A DNA stretch of 64,000 nt from Progne subis subis (taxonomy: Eukaryota; Chordata; Aves; Passeriformes; Hirundinidae). Below are positions 21,365-32,289 of this stretch, piece after piece. Within the stretch, counting starts at the first letter, position 1. Each line of letters opens with the position of its first letter. Both the position numbers and the translations under genes were made by a program. Below the pieces are notes generated by a model. It was not told the origin of the DNA. It searched no databases and saw nothing but the letters and a program-made list of their open reading frames with translations. The DNA lies in contig JAKJHU010000377.1 in the NCBI GenBank assembly GCA_022316685.1, positions 124,001 through 188,000 of the forward strand. Reading direction: 5' to 3'.

Positions 21365-22822
21365 GGGTGTCAGAGGCTCTATAAAATAGGGGACCCAATA
21401 GAACAACAAGATGAGCCTCTAGTAAACTTTGATGTGGGTCCCCAAAGTGAAGAATATGAATTCTTAGTAGACACAGGAGCTGATAGATCGAGTTTAAGGA
21501 AATTACCAACAGGGGTAACAATCGGGACAAAAACTTGTGAAGTGTTAGGGGCTGAAGGGAGGCCCTTTCGAGCATTAATAGTTGAAGGAGTAGAGATTAA
21601 AGGGAACTCAAAGCACTGTGTAGCTGATTTTCTTTATTTACCACATACAGAAACCAATTTACTAGGCAGAGACTTACAAGTGCAGCTCGGGGTAGGAGTT
21701 ATCCCAAAAGATGGAAAAATGGTCATGCATATCATGAAACTGACCCAAGGGGATATACAAGAGATAAATCCAGAAGTGTGGGCTACAGAGGGAAAATATG
21801 GGTGTTTAGATATCCCTCCCATTAAGATAAAAATGCAAAAAGATACCCCCGCTATCAGAGTCAAGCAATACCCAATGTCACCAGAAGGAAAGAAAGGGCT
21901 AGCTTCAGTAATTGAGCATCTTTTAAAAGAAAATATCTTAGAACCATGTATGTCCCCTCATAACACCCCTATATTAGCCATAAAGAAAGATGAGGGAAAG
22001 TTTAGATTAGTCCAGGATTTGAGAGAAATAAATAAAAGAACTATTGCTCGACACCCAGTAGTACCTAACCCCTGTACCTTGCTGAGTAAAATTCCAAGAG
22101 AGCATACCTGGTTCACAGTGATAGACTTAAAGGATGCTTTTTGGGCATGTCCCCTAGCAGAAGAGTGTAGGGATTGGTTCGCCTTTGAATGGGAACATCC
22201 AGACAGGGGAAGGAAACAACAGCTAAGGTGGACCCGGTTACCACAGGGGTATACGGAATCGCCAAATATCTTCGGACAGGCCCTAGAGACATTATTAGAA
22301 CAGTTTAGTCCCAAAGAAGGAGTTCAAATTTTGCAATACGTGGATGATTTATTAATATCAGGGGAGACAGAGAAAGATGTTAAAGATGTAAGTATACAAC
22401 TTCTAAACTTTCTTGGAGAAAAGGGGTTAAAAGTATCTCAGAGTAAACTACAGTTTGTAGAAACTGAAGACACTTATTTAGGACACATAATCGGAAAGGG
22501 GAGTAAAAGGTTAAGCCCTGTAAGAATTTCAGGAATAGTGTCTATATCACCTCCAAAAACTAAGAGAGACATAAGGAAACTTCTAGGCCTGTTGGGATAC
22601 TGCAAGCACTGGATAGATAAGTACACTCAAGGGGTCAAATTTCTTTATGATAAATTAATAGACCAGGAACCAATGAATTGGACAGAAAGTGACGAGAGGC
22701 AGCTGCAAGATCTAAAAGAGAAATTATCCTCAGCACCAGTTTTAAGCTTACCAGATCTTAAAAAGGAGTTTGATTTATTTGTAAACACTGAAGAAGGGAT
22801 AGCATACGGTGTTTTAACCCAA
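21365..22822 (+). pseudogene. pol: ERV1 pro-pol, first segment (protease, RT)
   Basis: The frame stays open straight through from the gag TAG, so Pol would be made by UAG readthrough as in gammaretroviruses. Protease keeps its active-site DTGADRSSL. Reverse transcriptase keeps the LPQGYTESP region and the catalytic YVDD at about 22338-22349, then the thumb/connection region. At 22822 the coding sequence is cut by a nested LTR, and translation would run into a stop at 22883-22885 inside it. No initiator ATG is needed for a readthrough product. Enzymatic residues seen here are intact, but the protein cannot continue into RNase H and integrase from this copy. Confidence 0.92.
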
Positions 22823-23492
22823 TGTCTCGGTTTGAAAAAAAGACAGGTGTCTGCTAAGGAGAGGCAGGCCTTTCCAGGGAAATGAGGAATTTAAATCCTT
22901 CCCTCCGTGTTATTATAATTTGGAAGATTAAACGAAAAACTTTTCGGTCAGAGCTATGGGGAAAAGGAATAACAGTCCTTTACTAGTAAATATAACAGGA
23001 CAGACAAACAACAACAGCAATTATAATAACAGTAAAACAGAACCAAAGAACCCCAAGGGCAAACGGTGGAAAGCTCCAGCGCTGGTGGCTGGAAACGGTG
23101 GATTGTCCTCAGCAGGCAGGCAGGGGGGTGCCCTGGCAGGCAAGGTGGGCAATGCCGGAGAAGCCGCAGCGGCTGTACCAGGGTTGACCCAAAATCCAGC
23201 AGGACAGCGAAGAAACTCCGAATTCCTGGGCACTCCAACAGATGGTAGAATTCCCAGGACCAAACTCCTCCGGTAGCCGTGGACTCCAGCCAGCCGTCGT
23301 CCGATCCGTGCTCCCCGGAAGACTGAGAGCTGTGTGTCCCCACCTCAGCTCTCCGCGAGCCTCCTCCCTCCCCCAAAACCAAGTGATCAACTTCTTTTGT
23401 CAGGTTAAGCACCGCTTAACTACCCCTATTTAAAATCTAGCAACTCATGGGGGCGAAAAATTCTACAGGAGAACTTAACCCTCAACACCCAA
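22818..23492. mobile_element. Nested solo LTR inserted in ERV1 pol
   Basis: A 665-bp foreign block (22823-23487) starts TGTCTCGG and ends CTCAACA, the TG...CA form of an LTR, and is bracketed by the 5-bp direct repeat CCCAA (22818-22822 and 23488-23492). It contains no retroviral genes. Its sequence is unlike the ERV1 or ERV2 LTRs. Orientation is uncertain because no clear promoter or poly(A) signal pair stands out. The insertion separates the connection region from RNase H and must be younger than ERV1. Confidence 0.85.
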
Positions 23493-24830
23493 GAATGGGG
23501 AGGATACCGAAAACCTGTAGCATTTTTATCAAAACTGTTAGATCCAGTTGCTAGGGGATGGCCGGCTTGTCTCCAAGCAGTTGCAGCTGCAGCTATTTTA
23601 ATAGAAGAAGCTCAGAAGTTAACATTACAGGGAAAGATAAAGATACATACTCCACATGATTTGAAAACAATTTTAAGTCAAAGAGCTCAAAAGTGGCTCA
23701 CAGATTCTAGAATCCTAAAATATGAAATTATACTGATAAATTCAAATAACCTAGAACTAACAACATCCAAAAGCTTAAATCCAGCTCAATTTCTCTCTGG
23801 TGAGCCCACTGAAGAAATAGAACACCATTGCCTAGAACTCATTGATATGCAGACAAAAGTAAGGGAAGATTTAGAGAATACACCCCTTCCATATGGGAGA
23901 GTGTTGTTCACAGATGGGTCATCCCGAGTGGTGGAAGGGAAAAGAATATCAGGATACTCTGTGATTGAGGGAGAGAAAATGAAAGTTTTAGAAAAGGGGA
24001 AGTTACCAAGTAATTGGTCAGCACAGTGCTGTGAAATATATGCACTAAAGAGAGGGCTAGACTTACTTAAAGATGACCGAGGGACCATTTACACAGACTC
24101 TAGATATGCCTTTGGTATCGTGCACACATTTGGGAAAATTTGGGAAGGACGGAGATATTTAAATTCAAAAGGGAAAAACTTAATACACACAGAATTAATA
24201 AAGTCAGTGTTAAAATCTTTACAAAAACCAGTAGAAATTGCAGTAGTTCACATAAAAGGACATCAAAAGGGAGATATGCCCGAGATAAGGGGAAACCAGT
24301 TAGCTGATAAAACAGCCAGAGAAGCAGCTTTAGAACCAGGAGAACCAGTAAAAATCCTCAAATTAGAGAAAATGCCAAAAAAAGAAGAAGAAAGGATAGA
24401 GCAGGTATTCAGTAAAAAAGAGCAGAAAGCAATAAAAGAATTAGGATTACACCAGGGGGAACACGGAGTGTGGTTAACAGCTGACGGACGGAAATTCTTA
24501 AATAAAGCCCTAGCCAGAAAAATACTTACAGAAATACATAATTTAACCCACTGGGGAACCCAGGGATTATGTGACCATTTTCTAAGGGAAAACCTATGTA
24601 TTGGAGTACACGAATTAGCAAAAGCAGTTACTCAGGGATGTATTATATGTCAGAAAATAAATCAAAAAGTTATGAGAAAAACTGAGCCTGGAGGGAGGGA
24701 GTTAGCCTTAAGGCCCTTCCAGAACGTGCAAATTGATTTTACTGAGATGCCCCCTGTTCAAGGGTACAAACACTTGTTGGTGATCATAGATCACCTTACC
24801 CATTGGGTAGAGGCATTTCCTACAAAAAAA
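23493..24830 (+). pseudogene. pol: ERV1 pol, second segment (RNase H, integrase N-half)
   Basis: The frame reopens right after the nested LTR. RNase H motifs are present (DGSSRVVEG, and YTDSRYAFGIVHTFGKIW), followed by the integrase zinc domain (HNLTHWGTQGL ... CIICQKI, an HHCC pattern). The first catalytic aspartate of the integrase core is in NVQIDFTEMP. An A7 run at 24824-24830 is the site of a one-base frameshift, after which this frame reads nonsense to a stop at 24897-24899. Confidence 0.9.
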
Positions 24831-25587
24831 GGAAACAGCAGAAGTAGTAACAAAAATCATATTAGAAGATATCCTCCCTCGGTATGGGCTGATAAATAAT
24901 ATTGATTCAGACAGAGGGCCACATTTCACAGCACAAATTCTACAACAGGTAACACAAGCCTTGGGGATAAAATGGAGGTTACACACCCCATGGCATCCCC
25001 AAAGCTCAGGCAGAGTAGAAAGGATGAACAAAACCATTAAAAATGTACTGACTAAACTAATAGCAGAAACTCAACTAAATTGGCTTAAATGCTTACCCCT
25101 AGCATTACCACGAATCAGAACACAGCCACGAGCAGATCTAGGAGTGTCACCATATGAAATGTTATTTGGGCTTCCCTTTTTGTTATCTCCTTATAGTTCT
25201 AAAGACTACCTGGAAGGAGAGGAAATCACTAGAAAATACCTAAAAACCATTGGACAAACCTTAGAAAATCTCAGAAAGAAAGGCTATCTTCCTCAAACTT
25301 CCCCTTTGGATGCAAATGTGCATAATATCAATCCTGGAGACTGGGTATTGATCAAAACGTGGACTAATACCCCGCTGACCCCGAAGTTTGAAGGTCCCTA
25401 CCAAGTACTGTTAACAACTCACACAGCAGTGCGCACTAAGGAAAAAGGATGGACCCACATCACCAGAGTTAAAGGGCCAGTACCCCCTCCTGGAGAGAAC
25501 CCGAGTTCAGCACCCTCACCGGATGAAACCGAGTGGACAGTAACACCACACCCGAAAGACTTGAAATTAACCTTTAAAAAGAAATAA
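24831..25587 (+). pseudogene. pol: ERV1 pol, third segment (integrase C-half)
   Basis: Downstream of the A7 run the integrase continues in the next frame. It holds the second catalytic aspartate in DSDRGPHF and the glutamate in SSGRVERMNKT, then the C-terminal domain (WVLIKTWTNTPLTPKFEGPY) to TAA at 25585-25587. The residues look normal, so the only visible lesion in the integrase is the single frameshift. A homopolymer error in the assembly could mimic this. Confidence 0.88.
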
Positions 25588-26207
25588 GAGATAACAGAGA
25601 CTGTGAAAACCTTTTGTTTCAGTTGCCTCTCCCATAATCAACGAACTCAAAAAAGGGGGGGAGGGGGCACAATAAGGGTTAATTTCTGTAAATCTAAGTC
25701 AGTTTTTGTAATTAGCAATTTTAGATATGTTTAAGTAATAGATATATTAAAAAGGGGTATAAGTTCTTTTTTGTATTAATTTTACATATAGTTTAAGTCT
25801 TTTTTTTATAAGTAAGAATTTAAGTAAGTTTAAAGGGGTTTTTTTATGAATAGCAATTTAAATAAGTTTAAGTAATAAAAAAAAAAGAATCAGGGTTTTT
25901 TATTAAGTTTAAATATTGTTTAAGTTTTATAAATAGTGATTTAAATAAGTTTAAGATTTTTTTTATATGTTAATTTTAAAAGTTGTTAAGCTCTATAAGT
26001 AGCAGTTTGAACAAATTTAAGTAATAGAAAAATTAAAAGAGTGTAAAGTTTTTTTTAAGAAAAAAAAAAAGAGTAAATCTCCTACAGAACATTCTCTAAG
26101 GGCAACTAAATTAATAGGGAAGGGAAGTGGAAGCATGTAAGTGGGTTCTGTAGGAGACCTCTCCACTCCAAGAGGCAAGGCCGGGTGGAGCAAGAGATCC
26201 AGGAAGG
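25588..26207 (+). other. ERV1 AT-rich pol-env spacer
   Basis: About 600 bases of low-complexity DNA with recurring pieces such as AATAAGTTTAAGTAATA and long T or A runs, after a G9-type run at about 25655. It carries no reading frame. In most simple retroviruses env overlaps or closely follows pol, so this spacer is unusual. A splice acceptor for env may lie at its right end but cannot be fixed by eye. Confidence 0.7.
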
Positions 26208-26269
26208 ATGGCCCATACCGGACTCTTGGGAGGGATCGTACTGATGATGTTCATAAAGCACACCTATGA

Positions 26270-27970
26270 AACAAAGCCTGTACTAACTGCTACCATCCAG
26301 TGTACGATGGAGAGGATCTCAGATCCTTATTCAGGGTCCATACTAACGTGAACCCAAACTGCTTTGACCACTCGCAGTTGAATATTTGCCAAGAGGATGG
26401 AAAAGTTTATTGGACCACAAAAAACACAGCTAGTTATGCACAGCGCCTGTTTGGGGAATGTCCTATAGGAGACACTTGGTTATGCTTTGAAGCAGATCAC
26501 AAAGGATTGAGGGATATAATAAAAGAAAAAGTGTTGACAACAAAATTTGAAAAAAGCCTAGACATCCCATCAGGAAAAAACCTGTTCATTGACTTAGTAG
26601 AAAGGATCAGTCGAGAATTAAATTTAACTGAGTGCTGGATATGTGGAGGTACACAAATGTCTGAAATATGGCCCTGGGAAGGAATTAGCTTAAGCCCTCT
26701 AGAAATTCTAAAATGGAAACAGACTGAACAGAATACACAAAGTTTAAGAACAAGGGGAAGAGAGAAGTGGTATCTCAAATCTAAAATCATTGGGGAAGAA
26801 TGTATCATGAGGACAGGAACCAGGTACAAAACCCGTGTGGGAAAATTAATGTGTAAAAGGTATATAATAGTGATAAACTTAAGTGCTAAATGGGTTCCCA
26901 AAGGGCCTAACAAGTATTGGTCAACTGAGAACACGGAAAAATGTATCTATAATGAGAGGTATGAATTATATGAATGTATTGACAAAGCTATAAATCCTTT
27001 TTGGGGGATAAAAGAACTGTCTCGGTTTTGGCAACAACCTTTTGAAACTAGGGAAGATTACTGGGAAGCTCCAAATCACCTGTTTTGGATCTGTGGGGAT
27101 ACTGCCTATACAAAATTGCCTGGGGATTGGTCGGGAAGCTGTACAATAGGGATCATAAAGCCAGCTTTCTTCCTATTACCCAAGAGATTAGGAGCACACC
27201 TAGGAGTCCCAGTATATGACAATCTGGGAAAAGTCGAACGAAAAAAAAGAGAGACTCTAACAATTGGTGGAGACCAAAAATGGAAAGGAAAAATATGGAC
27301 CCCAGAAGAGATCATTAAAACCTATGGACCGGCTACATGGGCGCAGGACGGGTCCTGGGGGTATCGCACTCCAATTTACATATTAAATAGGATCATTAGG
27401 CTCCAGGCTGTCCTAGAAATGGTATCTAACCGAACAGCTCTCGCATTAGACCACATCACTGACCAACTAACACAAACAAGAGCTGTAATATACCAAATAC
27501 GTCTTGCTGTAGACTACCTATTAGCAGATGAAGGAGGAATCTGTGGTAAGTTTAATTCGTCTGAATGTTGTTTAGAAATTGATGATAAAAGCGCAGTAAT
27601 TAAAACCATCTCAAAAGAAATCCGAAAGCTAGCCTATGTGGGAAATCAGGAGTGGACTCCCCTAATGGATACCAACTGGTGGAATAGTTTTTGGTCATTT
27701 AGGGGGGATTGGTGGAAGAAAGCTGGGTTTATGATAATTTGCTCAATCACCGGGTTAATGTTTTTACCTTGTCTAATCCCATGTCTAATTCGAACGATTA
27801 CCTCCACAGTCCAAGCCAGCATCCAGATCCCTAAAGCAACCAGCCAAACACAGACCAAAATGATGGTAATAGAGAGTCAAGAACCTGAACATGAGAATGC
27901 CAAAGAAATATATGAAAAGTTCCAAAAATGTAGAAAAATCTATTTTCAAGAAGAGGAGGTAACAAATTGA
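26270..27970 (+). CDS. env: ERV1 envelope glycoprotein (long open frame, start unclear)
   Basis: Surface/transmembrane envelope. The open frame runs from 26270 to TGA 27968-27970, with no ATG at its beginning. Counting from 26300, SU has a CWIC motif (residues 112-115), the gamma-type SU-TM linking signature. A furin-type site RKKR follows at 314-317. TM has the heptad region before GGICGKFNSSECC (a C...CC motif with seven residues between, one more than the usual six), a membrane anchor (about 475-497) and a ~60-residue tail. No hydrophobic fusion peptide is evident directly after the furin site. A leader-like ATG frame begins at 26208 (MAHTGLLGGIVLMMF) but in another register, closing near 26340, so the N-terminus is probably frameshifted or reached by splicing. 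Confidence 0.85.
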   Translation, partial: NKACTNCYHPVYDGEDLRSLFRVHTNVNPNCFDHSQLNICQEDGKVYWTTKNTASYAQRLFGECPIGDTWLCFEADHKGLRDIIKEKVLTTKFEKSLDIPSGKNLFIDLVERISRELNLTECWICGGTQMSEIWPWEGISLSPLEILKWKQTEQNTQSLRTRGREKWYLKSKIIGEECIMRTGTRYKTRVGKLMCKRYIIVINLSAKWVPKGPNKYWSTENTEKCIYNERYELYECIDKAINPFWGIKELSRFWQQPFETREDYWEAPNHLFWICGDTAYTKLPGDWSGSCTIGIIKPAFFLLPKRLGAHLGVPVYDNLGKVERKKRETLTIGGDQKWKGKIWTPEEIIKTYGPATWAQDGSWGYRTPIYILNRIIRLQAVLEMVSNRTALALDHITDQLTQTRAVIYQIRLAVDYLLADEGGICGKFNSSECCLEIDDKSAVIKTISKEIRKLAYVGNQEWTPLMDTNWWNSFWSFRGDWWKKAGFMIICSITGLMFLPCLIPCLIRTITSTVQASIQIPKATSQTQTKMMVIESQEPEHENAKEIYEKFQKCRKIYFQEEEVTN

Positions 27971-27998
27971 TGCGAGCTAAAGCTCGATCAAAGAAATA

Positions 27999-28008
27999 GA
28001 GGGGGGAG
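27999..28008 (+). other. ERV1 polypurine tract
   Basis: GAGGGGGGAG immediately before the 3' LTR, the usual plus-strand priming signal. Confidence 0.8.
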
Positions 28009-28009
28009 T

Positions 28010-28623
28010 TGTTATAAATAAATTCTATTCAAATAATCTATGTTTTAGTTACTTAATTGTTAAGTAATTCCATTAAGATTGTTAATGCTAGCTTCTATAT
28101 AAAGAATTTGCCTTATTCCTGTTTTAATACTGATTTATTACCTTATTTGCTTGTTTGTTAATTAAGAATTCACCTTATTACCTGTATCTCTGCTCCCATT
28201 CGCCAGATAGTGTCTGAATATGCAAATAAAAAGAACGCTAGAATTCTGGGAACAACTCAAGAACAAGAGACTCTGAAAAGCAGGGAACCAAAGTAAAATC
28301 CAGGACTGTAGTTGCATTTTAGACTAGTGCAAGAAGTACGGGGGTCCGCCGAAGCAGCTTTATTTAGTCGCCGTGACCTGAGAAGGAGTCCCCCATCGCT
28401 GGATGACCCCTGATCAGCGAAGCGAAACGGACTCCCCGGCAAGGGAAAAAGCCCGTGAGGGGGGTGGGAGTCCCCAGCTTTGCTGTGAAGCGAAGCTGTG
28501 TGTACCTCCTCCTCCACGTTGCCAAGGGAGCAAGCAAGCTCTCCCCCAAGGCCAAGCTTGATAATAAAGAAACATACAAAACCAGCAAGTCTCTGACTCT
28601 CTATTATATTTTTTTCCAGAACA
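28010..28623 (+). repeat. ERV1 3' LTR
   Basis: 614 bases, TGTTATAAAT to CCAGAACA, with AATAAA at 28563-28568. It is followed by the TGCAC target duplicate (28624-28628). It is nearly identical to the 5' LTR. Confidence 0.95.
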
Positions 28624-29369
28624 TGCACAGCAGCTGGAAATGCAAGTGCAGGAGCTCTGTCCATGCCCAGGCACAGCAGGTGACAGCAAGGACTGGGTCC
28701 TGGCAGCGTGACATTTGCAGAGAGAGCCCTCAGCAAAAGCTGGAGGCTGGAACTCTGTGCAGAAAATGCCTGGGGGTCTCTGCACTGAGGCAAAAGGAAC
28801 AAAGTTTCAGTTCATGACTAGCTAGGGAGCACTAAAATGGTTCCTTTTCAGGGCAAGGTTCCATTGCCGGGTGTTCTCCGAGCCTCGGGGGAGAGCCCAG
28901 GGGGCCAAGGAACTGAGAGCAGGGACTGTGCAGGGTCCGGGCACAGCGAGAGAGGCCGGGCTGAAGCTCAGCCCCGGGGCGGGCAGGGACTGGGAGGGGG
29001 CAGAGCCCGGGGGGTCCCGCAGAGCCTCCCTGCTCCAAAGCCCGGCCTGCGCCAGCGAGGAAGCTGCCAGAAGCAGTGTGCCAGGGCCGGGCCGCAGGTG
29101 GGTGTTCCAAGTGCCTGCAGGGGAGCAGCTTTTGTCCCGATCCGGGGGCATTCCCGCAGGGCTGGGGTCCCTGGGAAGGTGCACGAGGGCAGGGTGAAGG
29201 TGCTTGGTTTGTGGTTTTGTGGGTTTTGTGGGGGTTTTTTTGGGGTTTTCTTTGTTTCTTTGTTTGCTGTGTTTTGTTTTGTATTGTTTTGTTTTTTTTG
29301 TAGTGGTGGGGGGTGATGGCTGGTTGAGATTTTGGTTTTTTGGGGGTAGATGGGGGCAATTTTTTTTGT

Positions 29370-29840
29370 GCGATGCCCCCGGCACGGGCGGGGTGGCCCC
29401 GGGCGGGCTGTGGGAGCCGGGATTGGCCGCCCGGGCCCGCAGCCGCCGCCGTGGGCCGGGAGCCACCCGGGCAGAGCTCTGTGCTCGGGGCCGAGGCCCG
29501 GGCGGCCCGGGGAGCGCTCGGCGGCCCGTGGGCCCCCGGCGCAGGCGGCTCCGTGTGGCCGGGCTCCGAGGGGAGCGACCCGGGCCGGCCGTGGCTGTGC
29601 GGGGCTTGGCGGGGCTCGGGGGGCCGGGCCGGGCCAGGCAAAGGCTGAGGGAGAGCGGGGGAAGCGTTGGCACAGAGACCCCGGGCTCCCCGTGCCCCCC
29701 TGGCCACGCAGCCGGGCTCGGGGGCCGCCTCGCTCAGAGCCGGCCCCGGCTGCGGGGGTCCCCGGGGGGCCCTGGGGAGGGGGCGGCAGGGGCTGACGGA
29801 GCTCTGTGCCGGGGCTGGGCGCGGCTGCCCAGGGAGCGCA
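29370..29840. promoter_or_regulatory. CpG island upstream of the plus-strand ZNF gene
   Basis: A dense run of CpG with GGGCGGGGTGG-type GC boxes, preceded by a G/T-rich low-complexity tract (29200-29330). It lies about 0.6-1.1 kb upstream of the first coding exon of the zinc-finger gene and is the natural promoter candidate. Open frames across it come from composition. The sequence from the provirus edge to 29200 holds no recognised gene. Confidence 0.5.
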
Positions 29841-30459
29841 GGATGCAGGGTCCCCCCGTGCTGGGGCTGCCTCTGCCCGGCTCGGGGGTTGCATTGTCAG
29901 CCCAGAGGCACCTGGGGATCGCCTGGTACCAGCAGGGCTGGGAGGGAACCTCGGGAATGGGGGGAGCAGAAACGGGCAGTACGAGAGCTGGGGGTGCTCT
30001 AGAAGCCTGGAGATGTTGGGGGCATGCGCAAAGGGGACCCCTGGATACCCCAATACACAGAAAGAGGGACCCCTGACAGTGCTGACACCTGGGATGCCTG
30101 TGATGCCAAAGTGGTGATCCCAGAGAAGGGGAACCTCCTGGATTGCCAGGAGCAACAGCAGCCCAGAGAGGGGGAACAACAATACAAAGCTGATTTGCAG
30201 CAACCCAGATGGGGGGGCCTCTAGGACCCCAAAGTGGAAAGTCCAGAGAGGGAAGACTCATGGGTGGGTGTTTTTGCTGAATCTTGGTCGTTAGTGTATT
30301 TTAGTGGATTGAATCTTGGTGTTTTGGAGGTTTCTATGGGCACCAGATGCCCAGTGACTTCTAGAGATGGACTTGGGCAGGAGGGACCCCTAAATTCAAT
30401 GTGCTCTTACACTGTATTTTTCATCAAACCAGGATTTCTCATTCGCAAATCTTGGCCAG

Positions 30460-31749
30460 ATGGAGGAGAAGGCTGTGAGGAAGAGGAAGATGCCCAGGGA
30501 CAGCCAGGCAGGTGAGGAGGAAGTCAGTGCCCCTTTCCCCCTCTCTCCTGCTCCATTTCCCAGCCCAGCATGGCCCCCGGCTGCAGGACAACCCCGCTGC
30601 TGACGCCGTCCTGCCGGGGATGTGTTGGGAGAATCTCCTTCCCCTTCCCTGTGGCACGGAGGCAAATCCCATCCTGTCCTTGTCCTTCCTCCCCCAGACA
30701 AGGAGCTGAGGATGGAGACCAGGAAGGACAAAACCCCGCGGCAGAACCTCGTGCAAGAGGCCGTTTTGAGCAGCTCCAGGGCACAGGAATTCAAAAGGGA
30801 GGAAAAGCTCTGGAGATCCCGCAGGAGGAGGGGCTCCAAACCCGTCCCAGGGTGCTCAGAGGAGGAAAGACCCACCCTGTGCCAGGAAGGTGGACAGAGC
30901 TTCAGCCGGGGCTCTGGACTGGTGGTCCCTGAACAGCCTCATGATGGAGAGAAGCCCCATAAGTGCTTGGGGTGTGGGAAGAGCTTCAGCTGGAACTCCC
31001 TCCTGATCATACACCAGAGGATCCACACTGGGGAGAGGCTCTATGAGTGTCCCAAATGCAGGAAGAGATTTCAGACCAGCTCCACTCTCCTCCTGCACGA
31101 GCGGATTCACACGGAGGAGAGGCCCTTCCGCTGCCCTGAATGTGGGAAGGGCTTCAACCGCAACTCCAACCTCATCAGGCACAGGCGCATCCACACTGGG
31201 GAGAGGCCCCACGAGTGTGGGGAATGTGGGATGAGCTTCAGCCACGGGTCCAGCCTGATCTGCCACCAGAGAATCCACACCAGGGAACGGCCCTACGAGT
31301 GTGAGCAGTGTGGCAAGAGCTTCAGCTGGCGCACTAGCCTGATCCACCACCGGAACCTCTATGCTGAGGAAAGGCCATAGAAGTGTGGGGAATGTGGGAA
31401 GGGCTTCAACCAGAGGTCCAAACTGATCATTCACCAAATGATCCACACTGGGGAGAGGCCCTACGCGTGTTCCGAGTGTGGGAAGAGGTTTCGGACCAGC
31501 TCAGATCTCCTCGTGCACCAGCAGATTCACAGGGAGGAGAGGCCCTTCCGCTGCCCCGACTGCAGGAAGGGCTTCAAGCACAACTCTAACCTCATCACTC
31601 ACCGTCGCATCCACACTGGGGAGAGGCCCTACGAGTGTCCCCAGTGTGGGAAGAGCTTCACCTGGAGGTCTCAGCTGAGCCGACACCAACGGAGACACCA
31701 GAAAGGGAAGCCCTGGAAGTGCCCCAGCTGTGGGAAGAGCTTCATGTGA
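30460..31749 (+). pseudogene. C2H2 zinc-finger gene, interrupted by stop codons
   Basis: Member of the large avian C2H2 family, presumably a nuclear DNA-binding regulator. Exon 1 codes from ATG 30460 (MEEKAVRKRKMPRDSQA) to the donor GCAG/GTGAGG at 30511. Exon 2 starts after CCCCCAG at 30698 ([17 protein letters not shown]). Five fingers follow; the fifth has Tyr in place of its last His. A TAG at 31378-31380, in place of the Tyr codon usual in the linker, stops translation. The same frame then carries four more good fingers and a last one ended by TGA 31747-31749 in place of Trp. A short five-finger protein is possible. The stop cuts the array in two, so I class it as a recent pseudogene. A reverse-strand relative lies at 39536-40429. 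Confidence 0.88.
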
Positions 31750-32104
31750 GTCTCCAACCTCAACCCCCATCAGAGGCCCCACATTTCTCATGATCCGTGC
31801 TGGGAAGACACCTGTCCCTCTCCCTGCCCCTGGCAATGGTGTGAGGTGGGATCAAAGAGCATGAGTGTGTGGCCATGGCCCCGTCATTGTATTTGATCCC
31901 ATCTCCGGTCATTGCCAGGGGCAGGAAAGGGACTCTCTCCCTTTTCCCAAGGACAAGGGTGTCCTTTCCCAGCAGGAGGAAATACCTGGCTGGGAAGCGC
32001 CTGTCAATGTTGTTGTAGTTTTCCCTGTATATTGTTTTGTCTTATCCCTTCTGTCATCAATAATGTTTCTGTTCCTCTTGGTTCCTTGTCTTGTTGCTGT
32101 TCCC

Positions 32105-32110
32105 AATAAA
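32105..32110 (+). terminator. Poly(A) signal of the plus-strand ZNF gene
   Basis: AATAAA about 360 bases after the last zinc-finger codon, followed by TTGTTCTTAT and a GT-rich stretch. It is the first clear signal downstream on this strand. Confidence 0.55.
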
Positions 32111-32289
32111 TTGTTCTTATCCCAGCCCGGGATCGTTGTCTTTTGTACTTTCCATGGGAGGCTGGAGAGCAGCGGGCAGCGGCAGGGTTTTTGCAGGAGC
32201 ACAAAATTGGGGAATACCGTTCCTAAACTCCAGCCCGTGGAAACCGAGCATCCCAGCTGGTGCCAGCCCTGGTTGCCCTGGCAGCAGCC

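Larger units (their letters stand above)
17411..28623 (+). mobile_element. ERV1: young class I (gammaretrovirus-like) provirus
   Basis: A complete LTR-to-LTR provirus of 11.2 kb: 5' LTR 17411-18025, proline primer site, long leader, gag, pro-pol, env, polypurine tract, 3' LTR 28010-28623 and a 5-bp target duplication. The two LTRs differ at about three substitutions and one single-base indel over 614 bases, so integration is recent. Gag and pol share a frame separated by one UAG, the murine-leukaemia-type arrangement. A 665-bp LTR is nested in pol, and a single-base frameshift lies in the integrase region, so it cannot make a complete Pol. Gag is intact and env is long. The genome is longer than a typical gammaretrovirus because of the 1.4-kb leader, the nested LTR and a 600-base AT-rich spacer before env. 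Confidence 0.95.

Noticed and set aside
29204..30203. Long overlapping frames of 250-411 codons on both strands
   Set aside because: They span a CpG island. High GC and few stop triplets explain them, and no family features are present.
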